A program made the position numbers and the translations under genes. Below, in pieces: positions 25,648 through 33,578 of a stretch of 50,829 bases of DNA. The notes under the pieces are model-generated. The model did not search any database and was not told the DNA's origin. It saw only the letters and a list, made by a program, of their open reading frames with translations. The first letter of the stretch is position 1. Each line of letters begins with the position of its first letter. This stretch comes from Pseudomonadales bacterium (GTDB lineage: Bacteria > Pseudomonadota > Gammaproteobacteria > Pseudomonadales > Azotimanducaceae): contig JASMJM010000143.1 in NCBI GenBank assembly GCA_030749725.1, positions 1 through 50,829 on the forward strand, read 5' to 3'.

Positions 25648-26054
25648 TGCAAAAACGAATAGTCACGATGGCGTCGAGGCATATGCGAGCCCACCGACGC
25701 AATGATGAGCACGAGGATGAGAATGGGGACGCGGTAGTCCCACATCCAAGGTATGCAGCAAAGCAGCAGTAGCTTGACGAGTACCGAGGCGCCTCGTGCC
25801 TGGAAGCACCAATACGGATACTCATACGCCTCGAACAGCACCAGTACCGAGCCGGTGAAGATCGTCAGATACAGCCACCACAGGAGTTGTTCGGCATCGA
25901 TCGCAAAGACATGCCCACCAAACAAGGCTGACGCGGCCACTATGTGGACCGTTCTAAAGCCGATATTCCAATACCGTGTGTTCAACAACATGCCCTCGCG
26001 GAACTGTTTGGGGCCGGCACCTGACTTTAGTCGGCGCCGGCAGGGTGGTGGCAT
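25629..26054 (-). CDS. small multi-pass membrane protein, unknown function
   Basis: 141 residues with about four hydrophobic segments (NIGFRTVHIVAASALFGGHVFAI, LLWWLYLTIFTGSVLVLFEA, VLVKLLLLCCIPWMW, VPILILVLIIASVGSH). The HIVAASALFGGH helix with two His is reminiscent of heme- or copper-binding CopD/HemJ-like membrane proteins, but I do not recognise the family. The start may instead be Met22 (25991). The C-terminus runs into the 57-bp repeat, which in another frame extends the protein by repeated 19-residue units. It is convergent with the AOR gene. Confidence 0.65.
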   Translation of the reverse strand: MPPPCRRRLKSGAGPKQFREGMLLNTRYWNIGFRTVHIVAASALFGGHVFAIDAEQLLWWLYLTIFTGSVLVLFEAYEYPYWCFQARGASVLVKLLLLCCIPWMWDYRVPILILVLIIASVGSHMPRRHRDYSFLHRRELR

Positions 26055-26164
26055 CGATCAAGCCTGCTCCTTGCACCATTGAAACATATCCGAATCATTT
26101 GTAACAAATCCGCATCGTGCACGTCTATGTCCTGAATTTGTAATGGCATGATTGAGGGATTGCG

Positions 26165-26982
26165 ATGAAAACCAGGATGATGTTGCTTGCTTTGACAATA
26201 GCGTTGGCCTGCGCCTACTTCTATTTCGATGTGGGGAAATACTGACCCTTGAGTATTTCAAGTCTCAGCGGATATTGATCGATCAGGCAGTTGCTCAGGC
26301 ACCCCTTAAGACCGGCTTGCTGTTTCTGGTGATCTATGTAGCTGTAACGGCCCTGTCACTTCCCGGGGCAACCCTGATGACCCTGGTGGCGGGCGGTGTG
26401 TTTGGACTCCTGGGCGGGATGATTCTGGTTTCGTTGGCATCCACAATCGGCGCCACCCTGGCGATGTTAGTTTCTCGGTTTATCTTCCGGGACATCATAC
26501 AAACGAAGTTCGCCAGACAACTCAGCATGATAAATGAAGGCATGGCCAAAGAAGGGGCCTTTTATCTGTTTACGTTGAGACTGGTCCCGGTGGTTCCCTT
26601 CTTCGTCATCAATCTGGCGATGGGCGTGACGCACATCTCTACGCGTGTTTTCTTCCTGGTGAGTCAGATAGGAATGCTGGCGGGCACGTTGGTTTACGTA
26701 AATGCCGGCACCCGGATTGCCGAGATTGATTCCCTGACTGGCATTTTATCGCCGGCGATCGTACTGTCGTTCCTGCTGTTAGGCATATTCCCGCTGTTGT
26801 TGTTGAAGCGTGCCTCCATCGTTTTGTCAGTGGCCAGCATGGCCGCCAGGGACACCGTGCGCCGTTCTTTGCGCAAGCGTGTTTTTGATTCGTTGGCGAC
26901 GATGCGGAAGATCCAGGTTTTCAGACTGGATCTGCCCTCGAACTTGGGCAGTGCCGCCATCACCGAGATCCACGCCTCCTGA
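26165..26982 (+). pseudogene. VTT-domain (TVP38/TMEM64-like) membrane protein, frameshifted
   Basis: The true start is ATG 26165 with GAGGGA 5 bases upstream, encoding MKTRMMLLALTIALACAYFYF and then a TGA at 26243-26245. One inserted base there restores VGKYLTLEYFKSQR and the rest of the protein, which has the VTT motifs LSLPGATLMTLVAGGVFG and LRLVPVVPFFVINLAMG. VTT proteins are DedA-like membrane transporters or scramblases. The last 55 or so residues, after LLLLKR, are only antisense of the adjacent sigma gene, so the natural C-terminus was probably cut or replaced at about 26810-26820. Either a real pseudogene or a sequencing indel. Confidence 0.8.
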
Positions 26983-27119
26983 ACCACCTCGTCTGCAATG
27001 CGCTCGCCGACGATACTGACAGCGAGGGATTTCAGGCCGCTCTGATGGAGTCGGATCAGGTGCCGAAAGGAATCTTCATCCTTTCGTACCAGGCCTTCTA
27101 CCAAGCCCGTTTCGTTCAT
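26694..27119 (-). pseudogene. ECF sigma factor, truncated after region 2
   Basis: The real sigma part is 26818-27119. It starts MNETGLVEGLVRKDEDSFRHL and contains region 2 (RIADEVVQEAWISVMAALPKF, SSLKTWIFRIVANESKTRL) and the first linker residues RRTVSLAAM. Beyond this, the frame reads antisense through the VTT gene, and region 4 is missing. The rearrangement joined the two genes tail to tail. It lies upstream of, and divergent from, the SHOCT/pentapeptide genes, so it may once have controlled them (inference). Confidence 0.78.
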
Positions 27120-27415
27120 GTCGGCAGCACCGCTTGCATGGATCCATGGTAATGGTTTGGCAGGGGCTTTTCATCTGCTGGCGGGCCTGGGCAGCACCCC
27201 TTACGCGTGTAGGCGATTGTCTGTGCTCCGGAAATATCCTGTCCTTTGTAAGCGAGAATGTGTGCCCTCTGGGAGAGAGAGTGTCTGTCCTGTGGGAATC
27301 AACGCTGAAATCAAAGTATTTAATATAATTATCAAGATATTTAAGTTATATAGTTGCAATAATGACATATCTGGATTTAGAATGACGCTGTATTCCCCAC
27401 AATTGGAGTTATGCG

Positions 27416-28486
27416 ATGCAGGAGGAGATCGAGAGAATCCTGACGATGGTGAAGAATGGCAGTCTGACGGAGGAGCAGGGCGCCGAACTGCTGGCTGCAC
27501 TGGTGCAGGACGAGCCGGAAGAAGGCCGACGTTCCGGCCGGCCGCGAGGAGAACGCCGCGCCGAACGGTTCGCCGACCGGCACGCAAAAAGGCACGCCGA
27601 TAGGCACGCCAGAAGGCACAGAAGCAAAAGACACGGGAACGATCATTCGCAAAACGGATTCAGCAACGTGCTGTCGCGTGTATCGCCGCTGGAGGGAACC
27701 GACTACATCTGCGAAAACAACAAGGTCAATGTAAGTTCCATCCGGAGTTTGAATCTGCAGGGCGCCACGTTTTCCGACAACCGACTCAACGCGGCCAAGC
27801 TCAGCCAGGTGACACTGGAAAAAGCCAAGATGACTGGCTGTGGACTGGACGGCTCATCCCTCAGTGATGCGTCTATCAGCGAGGGAGAACTGCAGGCCCT
27901 CAAGCTAAACGGGTCCAAGCTCCGTGGACTGACCATGAAAGGAGCAGAAATGAAACAGTGCAGGTTCAATGGCACAAAAACTACGGAGCTGGAATTGACG
28001 GATAGTCGCATGACATCGTGCCGGTTCAACGGCGCGTCTATCGCCCAACTGAAGATTACGGACCACAGCGAGGTGACGGAATTAAGACTGAATGGCAGTA
28101 AAGTAAATGAGATGGGGATCGAGGCGTCCAAGCTCGAGGACGTAAAGATCAGTGCAACTGCCTGCAGAAACGTTGAAATCGGGCACTCAACAATACAAGG
28201 TTTCCGCTTTGAATCTAACGATCTGGTCAGGGTCAAAGTCACTCGGGACGGCATTGAAAGCGATGCCATTCACTCTGACGATTCGGGTACCTTCTATCTC
28301 GATTTCAACGCGATGCGTGCCAACCGCGCTCGACTTGAGGACGTAAAGCTCCATCAAATGCAGATCAGTAACTGCAGATTTACGAACTGTAAGCTGAACA
28401 ATGTCAGCCTTTCAGGGTTCGAGATGAAGGACCTGACGGTGACCGATCTACACATTCAGGATCGCCAGATAACCAGAATGGAATAG
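27416..28486 (+). CDS. SHOCT-like/pentapeptide-like repeat protein, copy 1
   Basis: 356 residues. Residues 1-30 (IERILTMVKNGSLTEEQGAELLAAL) form a SHOCT-like helical hairpin as found at the start of DUF4097/YvlB proteins. Residues 40-75 are a His/Arg-rich linker. From about 90 to the end are quasi-repeats (LNLQGATF, LDGSSLSDASI, LNGSKLRGLTM, CRFNGTKTTEL) that should fold as a right-handed beta-helix like pentapeptide-repeat proteins. GGAG 7 bases upstream supports the start. The stop is TAG 28484-28486, yet the frame stays open for 15 more codons with sequence like the paralogue's C-terminus (LSDIIAES). No signal peptide; the function is unknown. Confidence 0.85.
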   Translation: MQEEIERILTMVKNGSLTEEQGAELLAALVQDEPEEGRRSGRPRGERRAERFADRHAKRHADRHARRHRSKRHGNDHSQNGFSNVLSRVSPLEGTDYICENNKVNVSSIRSLNLQGATFSDNRLNAAKLSQVTLEKAKMTGCGLDGSSLSDASISEGELQALKLNGSKLRGLTMKGAEMKQCRFNGTKTTELELTDSRMTSCRFNGASIAQLKITDHSEVTELRLNGSKVNEMGIEASKLEDVKISATACRNVEIGHSTIQGFRFESNDLVRVKVTRDGIESDAIHSDDSGTFYLDFNAMRANRARLEDVKLHQMQISNCRFTNCKLNNVSLSGFEMKDLTVTDLHIQDRQITRME

Positions 28487-28564
28487 CTATCTGACATTAT
28501 TGCCGAGTCGACTACCCTTAAAGAAGCATCCTAACGGTGATTTGGCGCCGGCGCGCAATTCGTT

Positions 28565-29689
28565 ATGAAAGAATCAATTAAACGCATTCAGGGACTTGTA
28601 AAAAACGGCACACTCTCTGAGGAGCAGGGCGCTGAATTAATCGAAGCGCTCGCAGCACGACAGTCAAAGGGGGCGCGAGAGGAGGATGCCCCGGAAGAGG
28701 CCCGCCAGGGGAGATCACGGCATGGCACCGATCGATCCTTTCAAGATAGGATCGAACGGGAATTCCGCCGCAGGTTTTCAGGAAACAAGAGCGCAACAGC
28801 CAATATAGAGGGCCTCGCTGCTGTAGCCGAAGTGGTCTCGCAGTCGCTGCAGGTAGCCGAGTCTGTGGGTGACGTAGTGCAGAGAGTCATCTCCAGGACG
28901 GTGAAGCCCACCTCCTGGATGAATGAGACGAATCCCGTGGTGCTGTCCAATATCGGCTCGGTAGAAGGAGCGGACTACACGCTGCAGGATAATCGGATCA
29001 ATGTCAGTAACATGAACGGACTCAACCTGAATGGATCGACGTTCTCTCACAACCGAATCAATGCATCTCGAATAAACAATCTGGCAATCGACTCCGGTGA
29101 AATGTCTCACTGTACCCTGCACGGGTCTTCCCTCAGGGATACGGATGTCAAACGGGCCGAACTGATTCATCTGAAACTTATCGGATCCAAACTCTACAGG
29201 ACCCTCCTCGAAGAGGGAGAGATCAAGCAGGCCGAATTCAATGGTTCCACCAGCAAGGGGTTATCCGTGAAGGACAGCGTGATTGACGGGTGGCATCTTA
29301 ATGCCAGTGCCATTCGCGGACTTGAAGTCATTGAAAAAAGTGAAGTATCGCAGTTTCGATGCAATACCAGCTTCCTCAAGAATACCGCGATCATCGCCTC
29401 CTCGATCAGCAATCTGCGCATGGACCTGGTCAATCTGAAAGGTCTCGGCATTACCGGATCCGGATTCAGCAGTGTCGGATTTGAAGGTAGCAGGTGTCGA
29501 ATGAGAGAGGTCGTGTTTGCTAACATGCAGGTTAAGGGCAGCAAATTCGTTAATTGTGAGTTCAGGAATGTCGCCTTCACTGGATTTGAGATAGAAGACA
29601 TGACGTTGCGGAACATCCACCTGCATAATCGTCAGGTCACCAGCAGAGAGCAACTATCAGACATCCTCGCTGAATCACAGCGTCCATAG
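28565..29689 (+). CDS. SHOCT-like/pentapeptide-like repeat protein, copy 2
   Basis: 374-residue paralogue of the preceding gene, with the same plan: N-terminal hairpin IKRIQGLVKNGTLSEEQGAELIEAL, a charged linker, a helical insert (about 75-125, AAVAEVVSQSLQVAESVGDVVQ) absent from copy 1, then beta-helix repeats beginning VEGADYTLQDNRINVSN and ending FEIEDMTLRNIHLHNRQVTSRE. The two C-terminal halves align throughout, so they arose by duplication. It lies 78 bp after copy 1, and the DUF2089 gene follows by 27 bp, suggesting one operon. A weak ribosome site precedes the ATG. Cytoplasmic; function unknown. Confidence 0.88.
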   Translation: MKESIKRIQGLVKNGTLSEEQGAELIEALAARQSKGAREEDAPEEARQGRSRHGTDRSFQDRIEREFRRRFSGNKSATANIEGLAAVAEVVSQSLQVAESVGDVVQRVISRTVKPTSWMNETNPVVLSNIGSVEGADYTLQDNRINVSNMNGLNLNGSTFSHNRINASRINNLAIDSGEMSHCTLHGSSLRDTDVKRAELIHLKLIGSKLYRTLLEEGEIKQAEFNGSTSKGLSVKDSVIDGWHLNASAIRGLEVIEKSEVSQFRCNTSFLKNTAIIASSISNLRMDLVNLKGLGITGSGFSSVGFEGSRCRMREVVFANMQVKGSKFVNCEFRNVAFTGFEIEDMTLRNIHLHNRQVTSREQLSDILAESQRP

Positions 29690-29716
29690 AGAACGCGGTA
29701 CAGTTGGAGTTGAGCT

Positions 29717-30169
29717 ATGAAACAGATTAGTGCGGACATATTGTGTCCCACCTGCAAGGGGCCCCTATATCCTTGTGTTCTGGAATGTCGCGAATGTGGC
29801 ATAAAGATCGAGGCCCAGTTTGAGGGCAGCGAGTTCGCCAAGCTGTCCCCGGATGAGTTCCACTTTCTGCGTATTTTTATCAGTTGCGAGGGGCGCATCC
29901 GGGATATGGAGTCTGCATTGGGGGTGAGTTATCCAACGGTAAAGACCCGTTTGGCTTCGTTGAAAGAAAGGCTCGAACTGTCCGGTGACGTGACTGGTTC
30001 AGTCGACGAATCGATCGAAGCGGAGACAGTTGCCCATCCCGAAACGGACCCGGACCAGCAGCAGGATAAACAAGAGGACGACCTCAACATATCCTCATTG
30101 TTAGACTCCATGGAAAAAGGTCTGGTCGGTTTTGACGAAGCGATGAAGAAGTTGAAGGATGACGATTGA
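29717..30169 (+). CDS. DUF2089 family zinc-ribbon/HTH protein
   Basis: 150 residues. A zinc ribbon is formed by Cys10/Cys13 and Cys24/Cys27 (CPTCKG, CRECG). The middle LSPDEFHFLRIFISCEGRIRDMESALGVSYPTVKTRLASLKERL is a helix-turn-helix like DUF2089 regulators. After an acidic Gln/Asp linker, the C-terminus SSLLDSMEKGLVGFDEAMKKLK is a SHOCT-like hairpin of the same kind that starts the two upstream proteins, so the three may bind through it. DUF2089 genes commonly adjoin DUF4097 genes; here the beta-helix paralogues take that place. Probable autoregulator (inference). Confidence 0.88.
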   Translation: MKQISADILCPTCKGPLYPCVLECRECGIKIEAQFEGSEFAKLSPDEFHFLRIFISCEGRIRDMESALGVSYPTVKTRLASLKERLELSGDVTGSVDESIEAETVAHPETDPDQQQDKQEDDLNISSLLDSMEKGLVGFDEAMKKLKDDD

Positions 30170-30264
30170 TCCGGCGCAGCGTACTCGCCACTGCGCCGCG
30201 ACACGACTTGCCTGCAGATTCCAAGAGAGTATATTAGCCCCTGCATCAGCCAGGGAGATTAGCC

Positions 30265-31413
30265 TTGAAAGCACTTATGTTAGCCTTTCTATCCGTCTGG
30301 GCTACAACATGCTGGGCAGAATTCACCCCAATCAAAACTGAAGTAGCCATCAGCGGTGACAGTCAGATTACCGAGACCGTCTGGCGTGCGGGAGTGGCAC
30401 CGGGCGGTAGCTACGACCAGATACAGGTGCACCGATATCACAAGCCGGGCAAGAGCAGTGCTGTGCTGTTGTACCTGCCCGGTACCAATCAGAACGGCGA
30501 GATTGCGTTGACCGATGAAGATCACAATCTGTGGGTTTACCTTGCCAACCGCGGTGTGGATGTCTACACGCTGGACTATCGCACGCACGCCATCCCGTCC
30601 GAGGGAGTTGTCGACCCCGCTTTTGCCCGGCACTGGACACTGGACAGGTTTGTCGAAGATGCTGAGTTGGCCGCCGAACTGGCGCGCAAGACCTCCGCCA
30701 GGCAGAAGCTGTTCGTGGCAGGATTCAGCCGCGGCGTGACCTATGCGTATGCTTTGGTTTCACGCTCAGCGCAATCCTCGATTGCAGGCTTGATCGCTCT
30801 GGACGGTAGCTTCAAGCAGTACCGTGAGCAACCCTGGCAGGGGTACGAAGGGGCGCTGAAGGCCCTGACCGACAGCGGTCGATATATATCTGATCTTGCC
30901 GGTCGACGTGGATGGGAAAATCGACACCAGTTGATGATGCAGACCTATTCGGATTCGTCCGCCGCCGCTCTCGACCCCAAGTATGCCACTATCGGTGAGC
31001 AGTTGACCGAGACGCTTTACAACGCCTGGGGGCCGGGCGTGCTGGCCAATCCGAAAGATGGTGTTTCCCGAGTTGAAGTATTGGCGTTGCTGCTGGACGG
31101 CTACGATCGGTATTTTCCAACTATTCAGGGCCTGCAAGGCAGAGCGCTCGCGGCGCAGAATAATGATCCCAGGACCACTGTGGATGACACCTGGGGCTCC
31201 TTTGAGATTCCCATCATCTACTTTGGCAGCAGCGGCATGAATGCGGAATTCCTGCTCAGTGGAATCTACTCCGCCAGCCACAGTGGATCAGGTAAAGTGT
31301 CCATCCATGTGCTGGAAGACTATGGGCACCTTGATGTTCTTGTTGGAGAACAGGCAAGAGAAGAGGTCTACGATCCAATCCACAACTGGATCCGAGCCAA
31401 CAGCCAGCAATAG
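30265..31413 (+). CDS. secreted alpha/beta hydrolase
   Basis: 382 residues starting at TTG 30265 (GGGAGA 7 bases upstream) with a signal peptide ending TTCWA. The nucleophile elbow is VAGFSRGVTYAYAL (GFSRG), and the likely catalytic His is in DYGHLDVLVG near the C-terminus; the acid could be in the preceding strand-loop. VLLYLPGTNQNGE gives the oxyanion loop. A periplasmic esterase or lipase-like enzyme; the substrate is unknown. It follows the DUF2089 gene by about 95 bp but has its own ribosome site. Confidence 0.83.
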   Translation: MKALMLAFLSVWATTCWAEFTPIKTEVAISGDSQITETVWRAGVAPGGSYDQIQVHRYHKPGKSSAVLLYLPGTNQNGEIALTDEDHNLWVYLANRGVDVYTLDYRTHAIPSEGVVDPAFARHWTLDRFVEDAELAAELARKTSARQKLFVAGFSRGVTYAYALVSRSAQSSIAGLIALDGSFKQYREQPWQGYEGALKALTDSGRYISDLAGRRGWENRHQLMMQTYSDSSAAALDPKYATIGEQLTETLYNAWGPGVLANPKDGVSRVEVLALLLDGYDRYFPTIQGLQGRALAAQNNDPRTTVDDTWGSFEIPIIYFGSSGMNAEFLLSGIYSASHSGSGKVSIHVLEDYGHLDVLVGEQAREEVYDPIHNWIRANSQQ

Positions 31414-31473
31414 CCCACTGCGTTATCGTGCCCCAACGGCAGACCTAACCAGGCTCACCCTCTAGTGATCCCG

Positions 31474-32081
31474 TTAGGAGCTGCCTTCAGGATGCTGCGG
31501 CTGCCGCAACATTGGCCACAGAGTCGGCCCATCAGGAATGCTGACGTCCCGCAGGATCTCAAAGCCGTGGCGTATATAGAAAGAGATGTTTTTCTGGTTG
31601 GATGATTCCAGATAGGCCGGCAGATTCTGCTCATCGCACTGTTGCAGAACCGATTGGAGCAGGGCTGGACCGACGCCCTTGCCCCTGTGCCGGGTATCCG
31701 TGCCGATTACGGAAAGGTACCAATGGGGTTGCTTTGGATGAATGTGCTGCAACGCTTCCTCTATCTGCAGACCGCGGACAAAACCGCCCCTGAACAGCCA
31801 GGACATCTTCATATAGGCGACAACCTGATACCAGAAACCCGGTTTCGGCGAATCCGGCTTTAGCCAGAGCGCAGCACCCTCCAGTCCATCGGTTGTCAGG
31901 GCGTGACCGCTACGGATGTATTCCCTGATTGCCATGCTGAAATAACGCAGGGCACATCGTTCCCATTCCCTTTCCGTAAAGAAAATCCAGCGCATAACGG
32001 GATCCTGATCGAATGCCGCTTGAAGCAGTGACTTAGATTGACGATATCCTGACTGGTGATCTGTCGGACCGTGAGAGCCAT
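31474..32081 (-). pseudogene. GNAT acetyltransferase with N-terminal frameshift
   Basis: The continuous frame 31474-31995 gives 173 residues with the acetyl-CoA loop TDTRHRGKGVGPALLQSVL and NISFYIRHGFEI, clear GNAT features. The natural start is further upstream: ATG 32081 encodes MALTVRQITSQDIVNLS, typical for GNATs, and shifting frame near 32035-32045 continues into LLQAAFDQDPVMRWIFF. A single indel therefore separates the first 17 or so codons from the rest. If the indel is real, the gene is damaged; if it is an error, the protein has about 202 residues. Confidence 0.78.
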
Positions 32082-32120
32082 AGCATTTCCGCAGAGGGAG
32101 GCCCCAATGGCTTAGCCGAA

Positions 32121-32702
32121 TCAGGAATCCAGTTCTTCGAAAGAGATGATGGTCTTGGACACGATGCCGTACTCGATCGCTTCGTCAACCGACATCCAGT
32201 AATCCCGGTCCGTATCCTTTTCGACCTGTTCGAGGGGACGGCCGGTTTCATCGGCAATGATCTGGTTGATTCGTGCCTTTGTCTTGACCATCTGATCTGC
32301 TTGAATCTTGATGTCGGTTGCGTCTCCCTGGGACCCGCCGGAGGGTTGATGGACCAGATAGCGGGTATTGGGCAAAGAGTACCGGTTCTCCTTCTTTGCC
32401 GCCAAATAGATGTTGGTGGCGGCGCTCGCCACCCAACCGGTGCCTACCACACGAACGTCCGGTTTGATGAATTTGATCATGTCGTAGATGACATCACCCG
32501 ATTCCACGTGCCCACCTGGTGAACTGATGTAAAGGGTGATCGGCTGATCACCTGCAGCAGCCAGTGCCAGCAGTTTCTCCGTTACCGAGCGCGCGGTTTT
32601 TTCCGTTATCTGACCGAAGATGGAGATGGCTCTCGATTTGAACAGCTTTTCGTCGAGAAAGTTGAATGCGGATACCTGATTCGGCTGGACTTCGTCGCTC
32701 AT
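32121..32702 (-). CDS. ClpP-type serine peptidase (non-canonical ClpP)
   Basis: 193-residue Clp protease proteolytic subunit. The triad is complete: Ser93 in WVASAATNIY, His118 in LVHQPSGG and Asp167 in DTDRDYWMS, with the same spacings as E. coli ClpP. SSPGGHVESGDVIYDMI is the substrate-groove strand. It lacks a propeptide, and its VASAATN motif replaces the usual AASMG, placing it with secondary ClpP2-like proteins. No clpX or clpA lies nearby, so it would partner with an unfoldase elsewhere. Confidence 0.93.
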   Translation of the reverse strand: MSDEVQPNQVSAFNFLDEKLFKSRAISIFGQITEKTARSVTEKLLALAAAGDQPITLYISSPGGHVESGDVIYDMIKFIKPDVRVVGTGWVASAATNIYLAAKKENRYSLPNTRYLVHQPSGGSQGDATDIKIQADQMVKTKARINQIIADETGRPLEQVEKDTDRDYWMSVDEAIEYGIVSKTIISFEELDS

Positions 32703-32912
32703 GTTGCGGCTCCGTGGACAGTGAGTGGTGCAAGACGTGGTGACAACAGCGGCGCGTTCAGCATCGCGTTGTTTATCGTCGGCTGACTACCAGTATGCTT
32801 TGTCAATATTGGGACATCAAGGTGAAAAACAAGGGTAACTGCTTGATTTGCCACGATGGTAACGGCATCCTTTTTGATATGGTTACCAACCGCCCGCAGG
32901 CCGCAACAGCCT

Positions 32913-33410
32913 ATGATTGAATCGGTCTCTATCAGGCGAGCTGACAGGACGGATATTCCGGCAATCGTGGGGATTCAAGACAGTGCCCTGAAAGCGGTAC
33001 AGGATCCAGGCCGGGCGTTCTCACTCGAGGCGTGGCAGGCTTTTTTTGATGCCCCCGGCACATTTACCTACTTGTCTGAAGCCGATCAGCCCTTCGGATT
33101 TGTGACTGCCGGAGTGCCCCTGGAAGAGTACTACCTGGACGGAGCACACGGCGAATTGATCGCGCTCAATATTCTGCCGACCCACTGGGGCCACGGCTAT
33201 GGCAAGAAGCTGCTGGTACATGGCATCAGCGTGTTGAAGAGGCGCAGCTTTGAACGCGCCATCGTCTGGGTGGCGACCGAAAATGAGCGGGCGATGGCGA
33301 TCCTGGTCCGGCTGGGTTTCAGTCCAAATGGTGCTGAAAGGATTACCAATAGCGGTGATGCAAGCTATCAGGAAAACTGTTATGAACTGGGATTGGGAGA
33401 CTACTTCTGA
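32913..33410 (+). CDS. GNAT family N-acetyltransferase
   Basis: About 165 residues: IRRADRTDIPAIVGIQDSAL start, HGELIALNILPTHWGHGYGKKLLVHGI (acetyl-CoA loop, here HWGHGYGKK) and ATENERAMAILVRLGF, the standard GNAT order. The Met at 32913 is preferred to the ATG at 32856, because homology begins at IESVSIRRAD and the extra residues look untranslated. The acceptor is unknown. It is divergent from the ClpP-like gene. Confidence 0.88.
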   Translation: MIESVSIRRADRTDIPAIVGIQDSALKAVQDPGRAFSLEAWQAFFDAPGTFTYLSEADQPFGFVTAGVPLEEYYLDGAHGELIALNILPTHWGHGYGKKLLVHGISVLKRRSFERAIVWVATENERAMAILVRLGFSPNGAERITNSGDASYQENCYELGLGDYF

Positions 33411-33578
33411 TTCTGCAATCGATCTGTAGTAGCGGCGGGAAAAGATCTGACCCTGTTTTCCGGTCCTAAGTTGGATAGTTCCGGTCAGATGTGGTGCAGT
33501 CCGGAGGGTTCCGTCGAGCACACTGGTGAGGCACACGGGCAAACATCAAATCCATATTGGCAAATAAGGGCATTGGCT

